Below are positions 43,808 to 54,717 of a stretch of DNA of 64,000 nt, in pieces (positions within the stretch are counted from its first letter, which is position 1; each line of letters begins with the position of its first letter). The DNA is taken from the NCBI RefSeq assembly GCF_003934285.1, contig NZ_RQWJ01000004.1, positions 558,001 to 622,000 of the forward strand, read 5' to 3'. The DNA comes from Brevundimonas fluminis (GTDB lineage Bacteria > Pseudomonadota > Alphaproteobacteria > Caulobacterales > Caulobacteraceae). The position numbers were made by a program, and so were the translations under genes. The notes below the pieces were generated by a model. It saw only the letters and a program-made list of their open reading frames with translations. It did no database searches and was not told the origin of the DNA.

Positions 43808-44545
43808 ATGATGATGATGCGGACGGCGGGAGGAGCCCCTGCGCCCGTTTGGACCCGGGAGGCCCGAGGCCCCAGGCTTCCGGCCTGGGTCTGGGCGGCG
43901 GCGGCTCTGTCGATCGGCGCGCACGTGGGGGCCGGGGTCTGGCTGATGAGCCAGAGGTGGACGCCGCCCCTAGTGATCCAGGATCCGGATCCCGAGGTGA
44001 TCGACGTCTTCTTCGAACGGCCCAAGCCGCCCCCGCCGAAACCGGCGGAGCCGAGCGAGGCCAAGCCCGCCCAACAGACGCCGTTGAACGAGACTCCCGT
44101 TCCCCGCACGCCGACGGAGATCATCACCTTCGTGCCCGGGGAAGTCACCGAGGCCCCCACGGGCCCGATCACCCTGAAGCCGCTCCCGGAGGCGTCACCG
44201 GACGGAACCGGGGCGGTGGAAGTCGCGCAGCCAGCGCCTCTGGGCGTCGTCACCAACCCCGACTGGATCCGCAAGCCGTCCGGGCAAGCCCTCATGAACG
44301 CCTACCCCGACCGGGCGCTGAACGCAGGGATCACCGGCTCGGTGCGGCTGAACTGCGTGGTGCGGGTCGACGGCACGCTGACGGGTTGCGCCGTGGCGGA
44401 GGAGTCGCCGGGCGGTCAGGGCTTCGGCCGGGCCGCCCTGAGACTCTCGCGCGATTTCCGGATGTCCCCCCGGACCGTCGACGGACGGGCCGTGGAGGGC
44501 GCGCGGGTGAACGTCACCCTGCGCTTCACCCTGCCGGAGCGATAA
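43808..44545 (+). CDS. Energy transducer TonB
   Basis: A 245-residue TonB-family protein that would couple inner-membrane proton flow to outer membrane receptors. It has one N-terminal membrane helix (about residues 28-48), a Pro/Lys-rich spacer ([13 protein letters not shown] near 67), and a C-terminal TonB domain ([18 protein letters not shown], then [20 protein letters not shown]). The start is the first of four ATG codons, 8 nt after AGGGAG. No exbB or exbD is adjacent, so it may be one of several TonB paralogues. Its last 20 bases overlap the convergent oxidase gene. Confidence 0.88.
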   Translation: MMMMRTAGGAPAPVWTREARGPRLPAWVWAAAALSIGAHVGAGVWLMSQRWTPPLVIQDPDPEVIDVFFERPKPPPPKPAEPSEAKPAQQTPLNETPVPRTPTEIITFVPGEVTEAPTGPITLKPLPEASPDGTGAVEVAQPAPLGVVTNPDWIRKPSGQALMNAYPDRALNAGITGSVRLNCVVRVDGTLTGCAVAEESPGGQGFGRAALRLSRDFRMSPRTVDGRAVEGARVNVTLRFTLPER

Positions 44546-45542
44546 GCCCCGGCCGGGTCGGGTCCAGGGACGCCGCATGGGGACCGGGCGGCGTCCCCTG
44601 GACCGCGTCGGCGACGACGCCCGCGACGAGGGGTGCGAGCAGCCATCCGTTTCGTCGCGGCGCCAGCGCCACGACGACGCCGTCGAGCTCTCCTGCGGCC
44701 GGCAGACCATCCGGCAGGGCGCCGCGAATCCCCACGCGGGGCTCGGCGTCCCCGGCCGGCAGCTCCAGCACCTCGCAGACGGCACGGATCCGCGATCGCG
44801 CGGCGGCCGGGTCGGGCGTGAGGTCGCGGCGGCCCGCCTCCATGCTCGCCCCGATCAGCATGCCGCCCGCGACAGGCACCGCGTAGCCGGCTCGAGTCCG
44901 CGTCGGAACGTCGGGGGCGGCGCCGGGGACGAAGGCCAGTTGGCCGCGAACCGGGGTCACGGCACGGATCAACCCGGCGACGCGGGCCGGCAGGCCGCCG
45001 AGCGCTCGTCCCGCGCCCGTCGCCAGCACCAGACGACGGCCCGTCGTCTCCCGGCCGTCCTCCGTCGTCACGACCCAGCCGCCGTCGACGCGGATCACCG
45101 ACCGCGCGCGGGACGGGACTCGCCTCGAGCCGTGACCGAGGGCTTCCAGAGCGGCGACGGCGTCGATCCGGGCGTCGTCGGGCGCGCGGAGGCCATTTTT
45201 CGTTCGAACCGTCCGGAACCCGTGCGCACGAAGACGAGCCTCGATGCCCTCGGCGTCCGGACCACGCCAGCCGGCGCCGTCCTCGATCAGCGTCAGGCCG
45301 TGACGAGCGGCGAACGCGGGCCACAGCGCGCGGGCGGTCTTGAGAAGTTCGACGGTCTCGGCGGGTGGATCGTCAAGCGCGGACTCCATCGCCGGCGCGA
45401 TCATGCCCGCCGCGACGGACGAAGCGTTTGGACCGCCCGCATCGATCACGATCACCGAAAGGCCGCGCGCTGACAGCTCGGCGGCCGAGGCGAGCCCCAA
45501 AACGCCGGCTCCGATCACGATGACGTCCGAAGAGAGGCTCAC
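44526..45542 (-). CDS. FAD-dependent amino acid oxidase (ThiO-like DAO family)
   Basis: A 338-residue flavoprotein of the D-amino-acid oxidase group. The Rossmann motif [19 protein letters not shown] (residues 9-27) opens it, [11 protein letters not shown] near 40 is typical of glycine oxidase ThiO, and the distal segment [15 protein letters not shown] near residue 290 closes the FAD site. ThiO makes the glycine imine for thiazole synthesis, but no other thi genes are in the window, so the substrate is left open. Confidence 0.85.
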   Translation of the reverse strand: MSLSSDVIVIGAGVLGLASAAELSARGLSVIVIDAGGPNASSVAAGMIAPAMESALDDPPAETVELLKTARALWPAFAARHGLTLIEDGAGWRGPDAEGIEARLRAHGFRTVRTKNGLRAPDDARIDAVAALEALGHGSRRVPSRARSVIRVDGGWVVTTEDGRETTGRRLVLATGAGRALGGLPARVAGLIRAVTPVRGQLAFVPGAAPDVPTRTRAGYAVPVAGGMLIGASMEAGRRDLTPDPAAARSRIRAVCEVLELPAGDAEPRVGIRGALPDGLPAAGELDGVVVALAPRRNGWLLAPLVAGVVADAVQGTPPGPHAASLDPTRPGLIAPAG

Positions 45543-45588
45543 GGGCGGTCAGATCGACCGCCCGTGGTCCATTTGCAAGGCGTCCGCC

Positions 45589-47433
45589 CTACTCCGCCGC
45601 GACCGCGGCGGCGCGGGTCTCCTCCAGACGCGCGGTCAGGGCGGCGTGCTGGTTCCAGAGAGCCTTCGGCAGACGATCGCCGAACTTCTCGTAAAAGGCC
45701 GGGATCATCGAGGCTTCTTCAGCCCAGACGTCGGGGTCGACGTCCAGCAGGGTGGTCAGCTGGTCCTCGGTAAGGGCCAGGCCGGTCAGGTCGAGGGACT
45801 CCGCCGTGGGCAACCGGCCCACCGGCGTGTCGACGGCCGAGGCCGTGCCCTCCAGCCGCTCCACGATCCACTTCAGGACGCGGGCGTTGTCGCCGAATCC
45901 GGGCCACACGAACTTGCCGTCCTGATCCTTGCGGAACCAATTGACGAAGAACATGCGGGGCAGTTTGGACGCGTCGCGGCCTTCGCCCATCCGCAGCCAA
46001 TGGGCGAAGTAGTCGCCCATGTTGTAACCGCAGAACGGCAGCATGGCGAAGGGATCGCGGCGAAGCTCGCCGATCGCGTTCTCGGCCGCGGCGGTGCCTT
46101 CGGAGGCGACCGTCGAGCCCATGAAGACCCCGTGCTCCCAATCGAAGGCCTCGGTGACCAGCGGCACGGCCGAGGCGCGGCGGCCGCCGAACAGGATGGC
46201 GTCGATCGGCACGCCCTTCGGATCCTCCCATTCCGGCGCGATGGTCGGGCACTGGTGAGCCGGCGCGGCGAAGCGGGCATTGGGGTGGGCCGCGGGCTTG
46301 CCGGACGCCGGATCGTGGCGCTCGCCCGTCCAGGTGGTCAGATTGGGTGGAGCGTCCTTCGTCAGGCCCTCCCACCATACGTCGCCGTCTTCGGTCAGGG
46401 CGACGTTGGTGAAGACGGTGTTCTTCGCCAGCGTCTCCAGCGCGTTGAGGTTCGTGTTGCGGCTGGTGCCCGGAGCCACGCCGAAGAAGCCGGCTTCGGG
46501 GTTGACGGCGTACAGGCGACCGTCGTCGCCGAAGCGCATCCAGGCGATGTCGTCGCCCACGGTCTCGGCCTTCCAGCCGGGCAGCGTCGGCTGCAGCATG
46601 GCGAGGTTGGTCTTGCCGCAGGCCGAGGGGAAGGCCGCGGCCACGTACTTCGGCTGTCCCCGGGGCGGGGTCAGCTTCAGGATCAGCATGTGCTCGGCCA
46701 GCCAGCCTTCGTCGCGGGCCATCACCGAGGCGATGCGCAGGGCGTAGCATTTCTTGCCCAACAGGGCGTTGCCGCCGTAGCCCGAACCGTACGACCAGAT
46801 CTCGCGCGTCTCGGGATAGTGGACGATCCACTTCTCCTCGTTGCAGGGCCACGGCACGTCGGCCTGTCCCTCGGCCAGCGGGGCGCCGAGGGTGTGGACG
46901 CAGGGCACGAAGTCGCCGTCCGAACCGAGGACCTCCAGCGCCGCCTTGCCCATGCGGGTCATGATGCCCATCGACACGGCGACGTAGCCGCTGTCGGTGA
47001 TCTCAACGCCCAGGGCGCTGATCTTCGAGCCCAGGGGGCCCATCGAGAAGGGCACGACGTACATGGTGCGGCCGGCCATGCAGCCGTCGAAGAGGCCGTT
47101 TAGACGAGTGCGCATCTCCACCGGATCCGCCCAGTTGTTGGTCGGTCCGGCGTCGCTCTCGTTGCCCGAGCAGATGAAGGTGCGGCTCTCGACGCGCGCC
47201 ACGTCCTTGGGATCCGAAGCGGCGTAGAAGCTGCCCGGGCGCTTCACGGGGTCTAGGGCGCGCAGGGTGCCCCTGGCGATCAGGTCGGCGGTGATGGCCT
47301 GCTTCTCGGCTTCGGATCCTTCGCACCAATGAACGCGGGCCGGCTTGGTGAGGGCGGCGATCTGGTCGACCCAGGCCACCAGGCCGGCGTGCGCGGTCGG
47401 GGCCGGGTGCAGGCCGGGAACGGGAAACGTCAT
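45589..47433 (-). CDS. pckG: Phosphoenolpyruvate carboxykinase (GTP)
   Basis: Converts oxaloacetate to phosphoenolpyruvate with GTP, the first step of gluconeogenesis. The 614-residue protein has the GTP-dependent features: the kinase-1a loop [12 protein letters not shown] near residue 275, the metal-binding region with [10 protein letters not shown] near 300, and FFVNWFRKD and [14 protein letters not shown] near 495-530. The start is MTFPVPGLH with AGGAG upstream; the much longer in-frame ORF has an unrelated N-terminal extension and overlaps the divergent DUF938 gene. Confidence 0.96.
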   Translation of the reverse strand: MTFPVPGLHPAPTAHAGLVAWVDQIAALTKPARVHWCEGSEAEKQAITADLIARGTLRALDPVKRPGSFYAASDPKDVARVESRTFICSGNESDAGPTNNWADPVEMRTRLNGLFDGCMAGRTMYVVPFSMGPLGSKISALGVEITDSGYVAVSMGIMTRMGKAALEVLGSDGDFVPCVHTLGAPLAEGQADVPWPCNEEKWIVHYPETREIWSYGSGYGGNALLGKKCYALRIASVMARDEGWLAEHMLILKLTPPRGQPKYVAAAFPSACGKTNLAMLQPTLPGWKAETVGDDIAWMRFGDDGRLYAVNPEAGFFGVAPGTSRNTNLNALETLAKNTVFTNVALTEDGDVWWEGLTKDAPPNLTTWTGERHDPASGKPAAHPNARFAAPAHQCPTIAPEWEDPKGVPIDAILFGGRRASAVPLVTEAFDWEHGVFMGSTVASEGTAAAENAIGELRRDPFAMLPFCGYNMGDYFAHWLRMGEGRDASKLPRMFFVNWFRKDQDGKFVWPGFGDNARVLKWIVERLEGTASAVDTPVGRLPTAESLDLTGLALTEDQLTTLLDVDPDVWAEEASMIPAFYEKFGDRLPKALWNQHAALTARLEETRAAAVAAE

Positions 47434-47637
47434 GCTACTCTCCTGAACGGCCCGGACGCTCTGCGTCGCCTCGGGCGCCTCCTCGATGCGCTCTTCACGC
47501 AATGTTTCAGGCAGGAGGAACACGGGAGGCGACGCGACGTCAACCGCCGCACGTTTCAACCTTGCGCGAGGCGGCCGGAGGATCGGACGTGCAATTCGGC
47601 CGTCGCGGAGCGCGGTCGGGCGCGCTATCTCACCCCC

Positions 47638-48273
47638 GTGCACACCCTCGATCCCGCCCTGCCGAGTCCCGACGGCGCCCGCACCTCGCCCGCCGCCGGA
47701 CGCAACCTGGAGCCCATTCTGGAGGTCCTTCGCGCCCATCTGCCGGCTTCCGGGCCGGTGCTGGAGGTGGCGTCGGGCACGGGCCAGCACGCCGCCGCCT
47801 TCGCCGCCGCCCTGCCCGGCGTCGACTGGACGCCCAGCGACCCGTCGACCGAGGCGCGCGCCAGCGTCGAGGCGTGGCGCGCGCGCGGACCGGCCAACCT
47901 CAAAGCTTGCCTGCCGCTGGACGTGCTGGACGAGACGACGTGGCCCGAAACCGGGTTCAAGGCCCTGTTCTGCGCCAACATGATCCACATCGCCCCGGCT
48001 GCCGCGACCGAGGCTCTGATGCGGCTGGCGGGCCGGATTTTGACACGACCGGGCGGCCTGTTGGCGCTGTACGGCCCGTTCCTGGAAGCGGACGTCCAGA
48101 CGGCGCCGGGCAACCTCGCGTTCGACGAGAGCCTGAAGGCCCGGGATCCGGACTGGGGCATCCGCGACCGTGACTCGGTGATCGAGGCGGCGCGCCGGCA
48201 CGGGCTGGCCTTCACCCTGCGAAAGGCCATGCCGGCGAACAATCTCATGCTGCTGTTCCGGGCATGGCCGTGA
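47638..48273 (+). CDS. DUF938 family SAM-dependent methyltransferase-like protein
   Basis: A 211-residue protein with a class I methyltransferase core: [20 protein letters not shown] near residue 40 (SAM motif I), [13 protein letters not shown] near 110 and [12 protein letters not shown] near 140, followed by the DUF938 signature DWGIRD. The likely start is the GTG at 47638. Substrate unknown. It ends within the first bases of the following pseudouridine synthase gene. Confidence 0.85.
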   Translation: MHTLDPALPSPDGARTSPAAGRNLEPILEVLRAHLPASGPVLEVASGTGQHAAAFAAALPGVDWTPSDPSTEARASVEAWRARGPANLKACLPLDVLDETTWPETGFKALFCANMIHIAPAAATEALMRLAGRILTRPGGLLALYGPFLEADVQTAPGNLAFDESLKARDPDWGIRDRDSVIEAARRHGLAFTLRKAMPANNLMLLFRAWP

Positions 48274-49037
48274 GCGTCTCGCGCACCCACGACGGACCGG
48301 AGGCGGTTCGGCTGAACAAATTCATGGGCCAGGCCGGCCTGTGCTCGCGGCGCGAGGCGGACGCCCTGATCGCCGAAGGGCTGGTCGCGATCGACGGCGA
48401 GACGGTCACCGACGCCGGCCGCAAGATCCAGCCGGGCCAGACCCTGACGCTGGGCGGCAAAGCCCAGGCGGTGCTGGCCGAGGGCCTGACGATCGTGATG
48501 AACAAGCCCGTGGGCTACGTCTCCGGTCAGCCCGAGCCGGGCAAGACCCCGGCCGTGCGCTTGCTGACGGCGGCGAACCGGGTCGGCGAGGGCGAGGTTC
48601 CCGCGCGCGATGCCTCCCTGCCCCCCATCGGGCGGCTCGACGAGGATTCCCGCGGTCTACTGCTGCTGTCGTCCGACGGGGTGGTCGCCAGGGCGGTGAT
48701 CGGTCCGGGGTCGGAACTGGACAAGGAATATCTGGTGCTGGTCGATGGCCGGATCACCGAATCCGCCCTGACCCGGCTGCGCCACGGGCTGGAGCTGGAC
48801 GGCCGCACGTTGAAGCCGGCCCGGGTCACCCAGGTCGAGCCCCAGCGGCTTCGTTTCGTCCTGAAGGAAGGCCGCAAGCGCCAGATCCGGCGCATGTGCG
48901 ATCTGGTCGGGCTGGACGTCGCGGATCTGCTCCGCATCCGCATCGGCCCGCTGAATCTCGGCGACCTGCCGGAAGGCCGGTGGCGGATGCTGACGCCTGA
49001 CGAGCGCGCGGCGCTGATCGCGGGATCGACGGCCTAG
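48264..49037 (+). CDS. rRNA pseudouridine synthase, RsuA/RluB/E/F family
   Basis: A 257-residue enzyme that converts a uridine of ribosomal RNA to pseudouridine. An S4 RNA-binding domain ([19 protein letters not shown], residues 15-60) precedes the catalytic domain with the active-site Asp in [15 protein letters not shown] near residue 120. [16 protein letters not shown] near residue 200 is also diagnostic. It cannot be assigned to a specific position (RsuA, RluB, RluE or RluF) by eye. It overlaps the DUF938 gene by 10 bases. Confidence 0.9.
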   Translation: MAVSVSRTHDGPEAVRLNKFMGQAGLCSRREADALIAEGLVAIDGETVTDAGRKIQPGQTLTLGGKAQAVLAEGLTIVMNKPVGYVSGQPEPGKTPAVRLLTAANRVGEGEVPARDASLPPIGRLDEDSRGLLLLSSDGVVARAVIGPGSELDKEYLVLVDGRITESALTRLRHGLELDGRTLKPARVTQVEPQRLRFVLKEGRKRQIRRMCDLVGLDVADLLRIRIGPLNLGDLPEGRWRMLTPDERAALIAGSTA

Positions 49038-49612
49038 CCGTTCTCGGCGGCGTCGGCGAACAGACGCGCGATCTCGCCGTCCACGTCGGCCGGCCCGGAC
49101 AGTTCGACCACGGCAATCAGCCGCTCGGACCAGCTCTCGCGCCGCACCGACGGCGACAGGCGGGGCGAGGCCGCCGGACCGAGCCTCAGTCCCAGCAACG
49201 CCTTCCCGCCCTTCAGCGGTCGCATGGCCGCGAACTGAACCGCGCGAGAGAAGGCGGTATAGCCCTTGCGCTGGGTCGGCACGACGCCTCCGACGCCCGC
49301 CGTGGCTCGCTCGACGGCATCCAGGATCGCCAGCGACCCGGCGTCCTTCCACAGCGCGGCCCGCAGAGCCTCGGGGTCGTCCCAGCCGGGCTCACCGTCC
49401 GGCGCGCAGGCGGCCAGGATGGTCGAGCCGTAGTTCACGCCGACGCCGTGCTCGGCCTTCAGCCAGCCCAGACGGGCCCGATGCCTAGTCTCCGGACAGC
49501 CCTTCATCACCTCGCGCCACTGCGCCAGCGAACGGCCCGTGCCGGCCTCCAGGCTGGCCTGCACGGAGGCGAACCATTTCCTCTGGCGTTCGGTCAGGCC
49601 GGCGGCGGGCAT
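49034..49612 (-). CDS. DUF4287/DUF5655 domain protein
   Basis: A 192-residue protein of unknown function. The N-terminal part (TGRSLAQWREVMKG, then GWLKAEHGVGVNYG) matches the DUF4287 pattern and the C-terminal part (YTAFSRAVQFAAM, then RRESWSERLIAVVELSG) the DUF5655 pattern. The region between (about 65-115) is unassigned. It is convergent with the pseudouridine synthase (4-base overlap) and 9 bp downstream of chrA on the same strand, so it may be co-transcribed with it. Confidence 0.75.
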   Translation of the reverse strand: MPAAGLTERQRKWFASVQASLEAGTGRSLAQWREVMKGCPETRHRARLGWLKAEHGVGVNYGSTILAACAPDGEPGWDDPEALRAALWKDAGSLAILDAVERATAGVGGVVPTQRKGYTAFSRAVQFAAMRPLKGGKALLGLRLGPAASPRLSPSVRRESWSERLIAVVELSGPADVDGEIARLFADAAENG

Positions 49613-49621
49613 CAGACGACG

Positions 49622-50812
49622 CTAGCCGAACGCCGCCCATCCGGCCAGACCGCCCGGAACCACCGCGGCTGGCGCGACCCAGCGGCCCTTCAAGGTCCAG
49701 ACGAAGGCGAGGGCGGCGGCGAACATCAGCAGGGCGACGACGCGATCTCCGGTCCCGACCGATCCCGCCACGGCGCGGCCCAGCCCGATCAGGGTGGCGC
49801 CGATGAGGCCCACGACGGCCGCGCCGACACCGGCCAGCAGGGCGTGCAGACCCGGCGTTTCGACCCAGCGCTCCAGCCGCTCGTAGAACAGCAGGGAGAA
49901 AGCGAAGGCGGGCAGGAAGACGCCGAGGGTGATCGCGAGGGCGCCCGGCAGCCCCCCAGCGACATAGCCGGCGAAGGTGCAGAAGATGATCAGCGGCGCC
50001 GGCAGCATTCCTGCGAAAGCGACGCCGTCCAGGAAGGCCCCATCCTCGACCCAACCTCTGCCCACCAGATCCTGCCGGGCGAACGGGATGGCCGCATAGG
50101 CTCCGCCGAAGGTCAGCAGCCCGGCCTTCAGCCCGGCGAGCAGCAGCCACGGCCATTCCGCAACACCGGTCGGAGCGAGGGGTGGCGCCATGCCCGGTTC
50201 AGGCCCGGCCCATGCCTGATGAGCGACGGCGACCGCGACACCGAGGCCGAGCCCAAGCCATGCGGCCGGCCGCCGCCGCCCCCACATCGCGACGAACAGG
50301 CCCGCGACGGGCAGGACGATCCAGAACGGGACGCCCACGATCGAGGCCAGGAAGGCGATGCCGCCCACCGCCGCCAGCAGGCGGGTCTCCAGCAGGTGCC
50401 GCCCGATCCGCTCGCCCCCCCGCGCGATCAGGGCCAGCACCACGATCTGCACGCCCAGAAACGCCGGGGCCCACGCGTACCCGACGCCGAAGCGGACGTA
50501 GAGCCACGCCAGCCCCAACATCAGCATCGTGCCCGGCAGCATGAACCCCAGCCCGGCCAGCAGGCCGCCGATCCGGCCCCGCGCGCCGACGCCCAGATGC
50601 ACGCACAGCTCATGCGCCTCCGGCCCCGGAAGGATCTGCATCACGGCCAGCAGGCGGTTGAACCGCGCGCCCGTCGTCCAGCCCTCGCGCTCCACCAGTT
50701 CGCGGCGGATCATGGCGATCTGCGCGACCGGCCCGCCGAAGGCCAGGCAGCCGAAGCCCAGGAACTTCAGGAACAGCGGCGCCAGTCCGATACGGGGCGA
50801 CGTGTCCGTCAT
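49622..50812 (-). CDS. chrA: Chromate transporter, CHR family (long form)
   Basis: A 396-residue inner-membrane protein made of two homologous halves, each with about six hydrophobic segments. The CHR signatures are FGCLAFGGPVAQIAMIRREL near residue 18 and QILPGPEAHELCVHLG near 60 in the first half, and LLTFGGAYAAIPFAR in the second. ChrA proteins export chromate, a sulphate analogue. No chrB or sulphate gene is adjacent, so the physiological substrate is inferred only from the family. Confidence 0.9.
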   Translation of the reverse strand: MTDTSPRIGLAPLFLKFLGFGCLAFGGPVAQIAMIRRELVEREGWTTGARFNRLLAVMQILPGPEAHELCVHLGVGARGRIGGLLAGLGFMLPGTMLMLGLAWLYVRFGVGYAWAPAFLGVQIVVLALIARGGERIGRHLLETRLLAAVGGIAFLASIVGVPFWIVLPVAGLFVAMWGRRRPAAWLGLGLGVAVAVAHQAWAGPEPGMAPPLAPTGVAEWPWLLLAGLKAGLLTFGGAYAAIPFARQDLVGRGWVEDGAFLDGVAFAGMLPAPLIIFCTFAGYVAGGLPGALAITLGVFLPAFAFSLLFYERLERWVETPGLHALLAGVGAAVVGLIGATLIGLGRAVAGSVGTGDRVVALLMFAAALAFVWTLKGRWVAPAAVVPGGLAGWAAFG

Positions 50813-50913
50813 GCCGCAGCCCTAACCCAAGTGGGCCGTGCGCGGGAACCTCGACCGGGTCGGAAGCGCTTCACGGTCTCCTCCCCCATTCCCCTCGCAT
50901 CAGGAGATTTCTC

Positions 50914-51222
50914 ATGACCGATCAACGCATCCAGGGCGCGGCCGATCAGTTCGGCGGCAAGGCCAGGACGGGCCTCGGCAAGCTGACCGGCGATGCGAAG
51001 CTGCAGTTCGACGGCCGTTTCGACGAGTACAAGGGCAAGGCGCGCGACGCCTATGGCCGCGTGGTCGACGGTCTGGACGGCCTGGTGGCCAAGGCCCCGG
51101 CGGAATATCGCGAGTACGGCCGCAAGGGCATCGACTTCGCCCGCCGCAAGCCGCTGCTGACCACCGGCATCGTGGCCGGTCTGGCGATCGTGCTGGGCGG
51201 CCTGGGTCGCCGCCGCCACTGA
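50914..51222 (+). CDS. CsbD family stress-response protein
   Basis: A 102-residue protein. The N-terminal half is CsbD-like (IQGAADQFGGKARTGLGKLT, then DEYKGKARDAYG), a family of small hydrophilic proteins induced by general stress. The C-terminal end has one hydrophobic segment (LLTTGIVAGLAIVLGGLG, about 80-97) and a basic tail, so it may be membrane-attached. A good AGGAG site precedes the ATG and a strong terminator follows. Confidence 0.8.
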   Translation: MTDQRIQGAADQFGGKARTGLGKLTGDAKLQFDGRFDEYKGKARDAYGRVVDGLDGLVAKAPAEYREYGRKGIDFARRKPLLTTGIVAGLAIVLGGLGRRRH

Positions 51223-51244
51223 CCGGCCCGCCCCGGAACGACGA

Positions 51245-51270
51245 AGGCCCGGACGTCGCCGTCCGGGCCT
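51245..51270. terminator. Bidirectional hairpin between csbD-like gene and clpA
   Basis: AGGCCCGGAC and GTCCGGGCCT form a perfect 10-bp G+C-rich stem with a 6-base loop, between the convergent ends at 51222 (plus) and 51297 (minus). A pyrimidine-rich tail (CCTTCTTGC) follows on the plus strand. Confidence 0.8.
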
Positions 51271-51296
51271 CCTTCTTGCTTGAGCGATAGAGAACG

Positions 51297-53615
51297 TCAG
51301 TCGGCCGCTTCGTCGGCCTTCTCGGCCGCCTTGGCGACGACGCCGGTCAGGGGCGCGACGTCGAAGGCGATCTTGCCGTCCTTCAGCTCCACCTTCACGT
51401 GCCCGCCCTTGGTCAGTCGGCCGAACAGGATGTCGTCGGCCAGCGGCTTCTTGATGTTCTCCTGAATGACCCGCGCCAGCGGACGCGCGCCGTACAGTTC
51501 GTCGAAGCCGTTCTTGGCCAGCCAGTCGGCCGCCTCGTCAGTCAGTTCGATGGTGATGTTGCGGTCCGCCAGCTGCGCTTCCAGCTGCAGGATGAACTTG
51601 GTCACCACCGACTTGATCGTCTCGGAGTCCAGCGCCTTGAAGGCCACGATGGCGTCCAGGCGGTTGCGGAACTCCGGCGCGAACAGGCGCTGGATGGCCT
51701 TGTCGTCCTCGCCCTCCACCTTGCCGCGGCCGAAGCCGATGGCGGCCCGGGCGTTGTCGGCGGCCCCCGCGTTCGTGGTCATGATCAGGACGACGTTGCG
51801 GAAATCGACCTTCTTCCCGACCGCGTCGGTCAGCATGCCGTTGTCCATCACCTGCAACAGGATGTTGTAGACGTCGGGGTGCGCCTTCTCGATTTCGTCC
51901 AGCAGGACGACGGCGTGCGGATGCTGGTCGACCGCATCGGTCAGCAGGCCGCCCTGGTCATGCCCGACGTAGCCGGGAGGGGCGCCGATCAGACGGCTGA
52001 CGGTGTGGCGCTCCATGTATTCCGACATGTCGAAGCGCAGCATCTCGATCCCCAGCGTCGCCGCCAGCTGCTTGGCGACCTCGGTCTTGCCGACGCCCGT
52101 GGGACCGGAGAACAGGAAGCAGCCGATCGGCTTCTGCGGATCGCGGAGACCGGCGCGCGCCAGCTTCATCGCCGCCGACACCTGTTCGATCGCCGCAGAC
52201 TGGCCGAAGACCACGCGGTTCAAGTCGGTCTGCAGCTCCTTGAGGCTCTCCGTGTCGGACTTGGAGACCGACTTCGGGGGGATCCGGGCCATCCTGGCGA
52301 TGACGGCCTCGACCTCCTTCTGGCCGATCACCTTCTTCCGCCTGGACTCAGGCAGCAGCATCTGTGACGCCCCCGCCTCGTCGATCACGTCGATGGCCTT
52401 GTCCGGAAGCTTGCGGTCGGTCATGTAGCGCGCCGACAGCTCCACCGCGGTGCGGATGGCGGCGTCGGTGTAACGCAGCTTGTGGTGCCCTTCGTAGCTG
52501 GTCTTCAGCCCCTTCAGGATCTTCACCGTGTCCTCGACCGTCGGCTCGTTGACGTCGATCTTCTGGAACCGGCGGACCAGGGCGCGGTCCTTCTCGAAAT
52601 GCTGGCGGTACTCCTTGTAGGTCGTGGAGCCCATGCACCGCAGCGTGCCTGAGGCCAGCGCCGGCTTCAGCAGGTTGGAGGCGTCCATGGCCCCGCCCGA
52701 GGTCGCGCCGGCGCCGATCACCGTATGGATCTCGTCGATGAACAGGATCGCGTCCTCGTGCGTCTCCAGTTCCTTGACGACCTGCTTCAGCCGCTCCTCG
52801 AAGTCGCCGCGGTAGCGGGTGCCGGCCAGCAGGGCGCCCATGTCCAGCGAATAGATGGTCGCGCCTTTCAGCACGTCCGGCACCTCGCCCTTGACGATCT
52901 TGCGGGCCAGGCCTTCGGCGATGGCGGTCTTGCCGACACCCGGGTCGCCGACCAGCAGCGGGTTGTTCTTGGTGCGCCGGCACAGGATCTGGATGGACCG
53001 CTCGACCTCGGCCTGACGGCCGATCAGCGGGTCGACCTTTCCGTTCTTGGCCTTCTCGTTCAGGTCGACGCAGTAGGCCTCCAGAGCCTCGCCTCCCGTC
53101 TTGGCGGCGGCGGCGTCCTCGGCGTCCTCAGGGCTTTGTCCGGCGGCGCGCGCGGGTCGCGTCTCGCCCGAGCCCGCCTTCTTGGCGATGCCGTGGGCGA
53201 TGAAATTGACCGCGTCGTACCGCGTCATGTCCTGCTCCTGCAGGAAATAGGCGGCGTGGCTTTCGCGCTCGCTGAAGATGGCGACCAGCACGTTGGCGCC
53301 TGTCACCTCCTCGCGGCCCGACGACTGCACGTGGATCACCGCGCGCTGGATCACGCGCTGGAAGCCGGCGGTCGGCTTGGCGTCGTCGCCGTCGGCCGTG
53401 GCCAACGCGGCCAGGTCATTGTCGACGTAAAGGGTCAACGCCGCCTTCAGGGCGTCCAGATCGACGTTGCAGGCGCCCATGACGTTGGCGGCGTCCGGGT
53501 CGTCGATCAGCGCGAGCAGCAGGTGCTCCAGCGTGGCATATTCGTGGCGGCGGGCGTTCGCGTAATGGACCGCCCGGTGCAGGGTCTCTTCGAGAGGACG
53601 CGAAAACGAGGGCAT
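51297..53615 (-). CDS. clpA: ATP-dependent Clp protease ATP-binding subunit ClpA
   Basis: AAA+ unfoldase that feeds substrates to ClpP and, with ClpS, degrades N-end-rule proteins. The 772-residue protein has a Clp N-domain (about 1-145) and two nucleotide-binding domains with [15 protein letters not shown] (near 222) and [15 protein letters not shown] (near 505). The ClpP-binding loop IGF lies near residue 630. The C-terminal 20 residues are an Ala/Glu-rich extension. It is 7 bp from clpS, with the usual clpS-clpA order. Confidence 0.96.
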   Translation of the reverse strand: MPSFSRPLEETLHRAVHYANARRHEYATLEHLLLALIDDPDAANVMGACNVDLDALKAALTLYVDNDLAALATADGDDAKPTAGFQRVIQRAVIHVQSSGREEVTGANVLVAIFSERESHAAYFLQEQDMTRYDAVNFIAHGIAKKAGSGETRPARAAGQSPEDAEDAAAAKTGGEALEAYCVDLNEKAKNGKVDPLIGRQAEVERSIQILCRRTKNNPLLVGDPGVGKTAIAEGLARKIVKGEVPDVLKGATIYSLDMGALLAGTRYRGDFEERLKQVVKELETHEDAILFIDEIHTVIGAGATSGGAMDASNLLKPALASGTLRCMGSTTYKEYRQHFEKDRALVRRFQKIDVNEPTVEDTVKILKGLKTSYEGHHKLRYTDAAIRTAVELSARYMTDRKLPDKAIDVIDEAGASQMLLPESRRKKVIGQKEVEAVIARMARIPPKSVSKSDTESLKELQTDLNRVVFGQSAAIEQVSAAMKLARAGLRDPQKPIGCFLFSGPTGVGKTEVAKQLAATLGIEMLRFDMSEYMERHTVSRLIGAPPGYVGHDQGGLLTDAVDQHPHAVVLLDEIEKAHPDVYNILLQVMDNGMLTDAVGKKVDFRNVVLIMTTNAGAADNARAAIGFGRGKVEGEDDKAIQRLFAPEFRNRLDAIVAFKALDSETIKSVVTKFILQLEAQLADRNITIELTDEAADWLAKNGFDELYGARPLARVIQENIKKPLADDILFGRLTKGGHVKVELKDGKIAFDVAPLTGVVAKAAEKADEAAD

Positions 53616-53622
53616 GGGCCGC

Positions 53623-53952
53623 TCAGTCCTTTTCCATCGTGCATTGCAGGGGGTGCTGGTGGCGCCTTGCCGTCTCGATCACCTGGGCGACCTTGGTTTC
53701 GGCCACCTCGTAGGTGAAGACGCCGCACACTCCGACGCCATGCTGGTGCACATGCAGCATGATGCGGGTGGCCGCCTCGCGGTCCTTCTGGAAGAACCGC
53801 TCCAGCACGTAGACGACGAATTCCATGGGCGTGTAGTCGTCGTTCAGGATCAGCACCCGGTACAGCGAGGGCTTCTGAAGCTTCGGCTTCGTCTCGGTGA
53901 CGGTGGCGACGCCCTGGCCGCTTCCCGTCTCTCCTGAACGTCTGGTGGGCAT
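53623..53952 (-). CDS. clpS: ATP-dependent Clp protease adaptor ClpS
   Basis: ClpS delivers proteins with bulky N-terminal residues to ClpAP. The 109-residue protein has the substrate-binding [20 protein letters not shown] (about residues 34-53) and the [21 protein letters not shown] segment near 67-87, and a flexible N-terminal tail. It is immediately upstream of clpA. Confidence 0.95.
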   Translation of the reverse strand: MPTRRSGETGSGQGVATVTETKPKLQKPSLYRVLILNDDYTPMEFVVYVLERFFQKDREAATRIMLHVHQHGVGVCGVFTYEVAETKVAQVIETARRHQHPLQCTMEKD

Positions 53953-54043
53953 TCGTCGTCCGGTGGGGAGTCGATGGACTAGATGGGGAATGATGGCCTG
54001 ATTTGAAGACGCGGCAAGTCACAGGTTTTTGCGCGCAAACGGA

Positions 54044-54073
54044 AAGGGCCCCGGCGTCTCCGCCGGGGCCCTT
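54044..54073. terminator. Strong hairpin downstream of phasin gene
   Basis: AAGGGCCCCGGCG and CGCCGGGGCCCTT form a perfect 13-bp stem with a TCTC loop, 26 bp beyond the phasin stop. On the minus strand it is followed by TTCCGTTTG. It probably isolates the phasin transcript from clpS. Confidence 0.85.
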
Positions 54074-54098
54074 CGTCGTCTTCAGGCGTCGCTGGAGA

Positions 54099-54602
54099 TC
54101 AGCGGGCGGCCTGGAACTTCTCGACCGAGGCGGTGACGCGCTCGTTGATCGGCTTGAAGCTGTCCTTCACCGAGGCGGTGAAGAGGTCGGTAGCCTTGGT
54201 GACTTCCGACAGATAGGCCTCGGTGGCCGACTTGGCCCAGTTGGTCTGCAGCTCGATCAGCTCCTGCACCGAACGGGCCTGGGCCATCGACTGGGCGGCG
54301 GCCACGCCGTCTTCCCAGGTCTTCTTGCCGTAGGCGAAGGCGTTCTGCGAAAGGGCTTCGGCGCCCTTCTGGGCGGCGGTGGCCGACTCGACCATGGCCT
54401 CCAGGTTCTTCTTGCCCTGGGCGTTGATCTCGGTCAGCGAGGCGACCGACTTGTCGACGCCTTCGCGGAACGCCTGGGCGCCGGCGGCCTGAAACTTCTC
54501 GGCCTGGGCCTGCGCCTTTTCGGCGTTGGCCTTGACCTGGGCGGTGGCGGTCTCGACGTTCTTCTTGGCGGCGGCGGTGATGGTTTCGGCGGCGTCGGCC
54601 AT
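54099..54602 (-). CDS. Phasin family protein
   Basis: A 167-residue helical protein of the phasin family, which coats polyhydroxyalkanoate granules. The sequence is Ala/Lys/Glu-rich with amphipathic repeats and the core segment RSVQELIELQTNWAKSATEA near residue 110, typical of the phasin_2 group. The ATG is preceded by AGGAGAG. A separate start further upstream exists but has no homology. The gene has its own promoter and terminator, and a candidate PhaR operator lies at 54718-54732. Confidence 0.88.
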   Translation of the reverse strand: MADAAETITAAAKKNVETATAQVKANAEKAQAQAEKFQAAGAQAFREGVDKSVASLTEINAQGKKNLEAMVESATAAQKGAEALSQNAFAYGKKTWEDGVAAAQSMAQARSVQELIELQTNWAKSATEAYLSEVTKATDLFTASVKDSFKPINERVTASVEKFQAAR

Positions 54603-54682
54603 GACGATCTCTCCTGAACGGCGGGTGCGGCGTTGATCGCCGCTGATGAGGTTCCGAACGGGGCAAACCCGCTCGCGGGGCT

Positions 54683-54711
54683 CATATGGTGCATGTGCGA
54701 ACAAAGGTCAA
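54683..54711 (-). promoter_or_regulatory. Predicted phasin promoter
   Basis: On the minus strand TTGACC (54706-54711) and CATATG (54683-54688) are separated by 17 bp, a good fit to a housekeeping sigma promoter. Transcription would start near 54677, leaving a leader of about 75 nt. The -35 is preceded by an inverted repeat. Confidence 0.5.
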
Positions 54712-54717
54712 GGGATT

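Noticed and set aside
43808..44545. Complete TonB-ExbB-ExbD system
   Set aside because: Only the TonB-type protein is present; no exbB or exbD reading frames are next to it.
47434..48201. N-terminal extension of the pckG reading frame to 870 codons
   Set aside because: The PEP carboxykinase family starts at MTFPVPG with a ribosome binding site; the extension overlaps the divergent DUF938 gene and has no homology.
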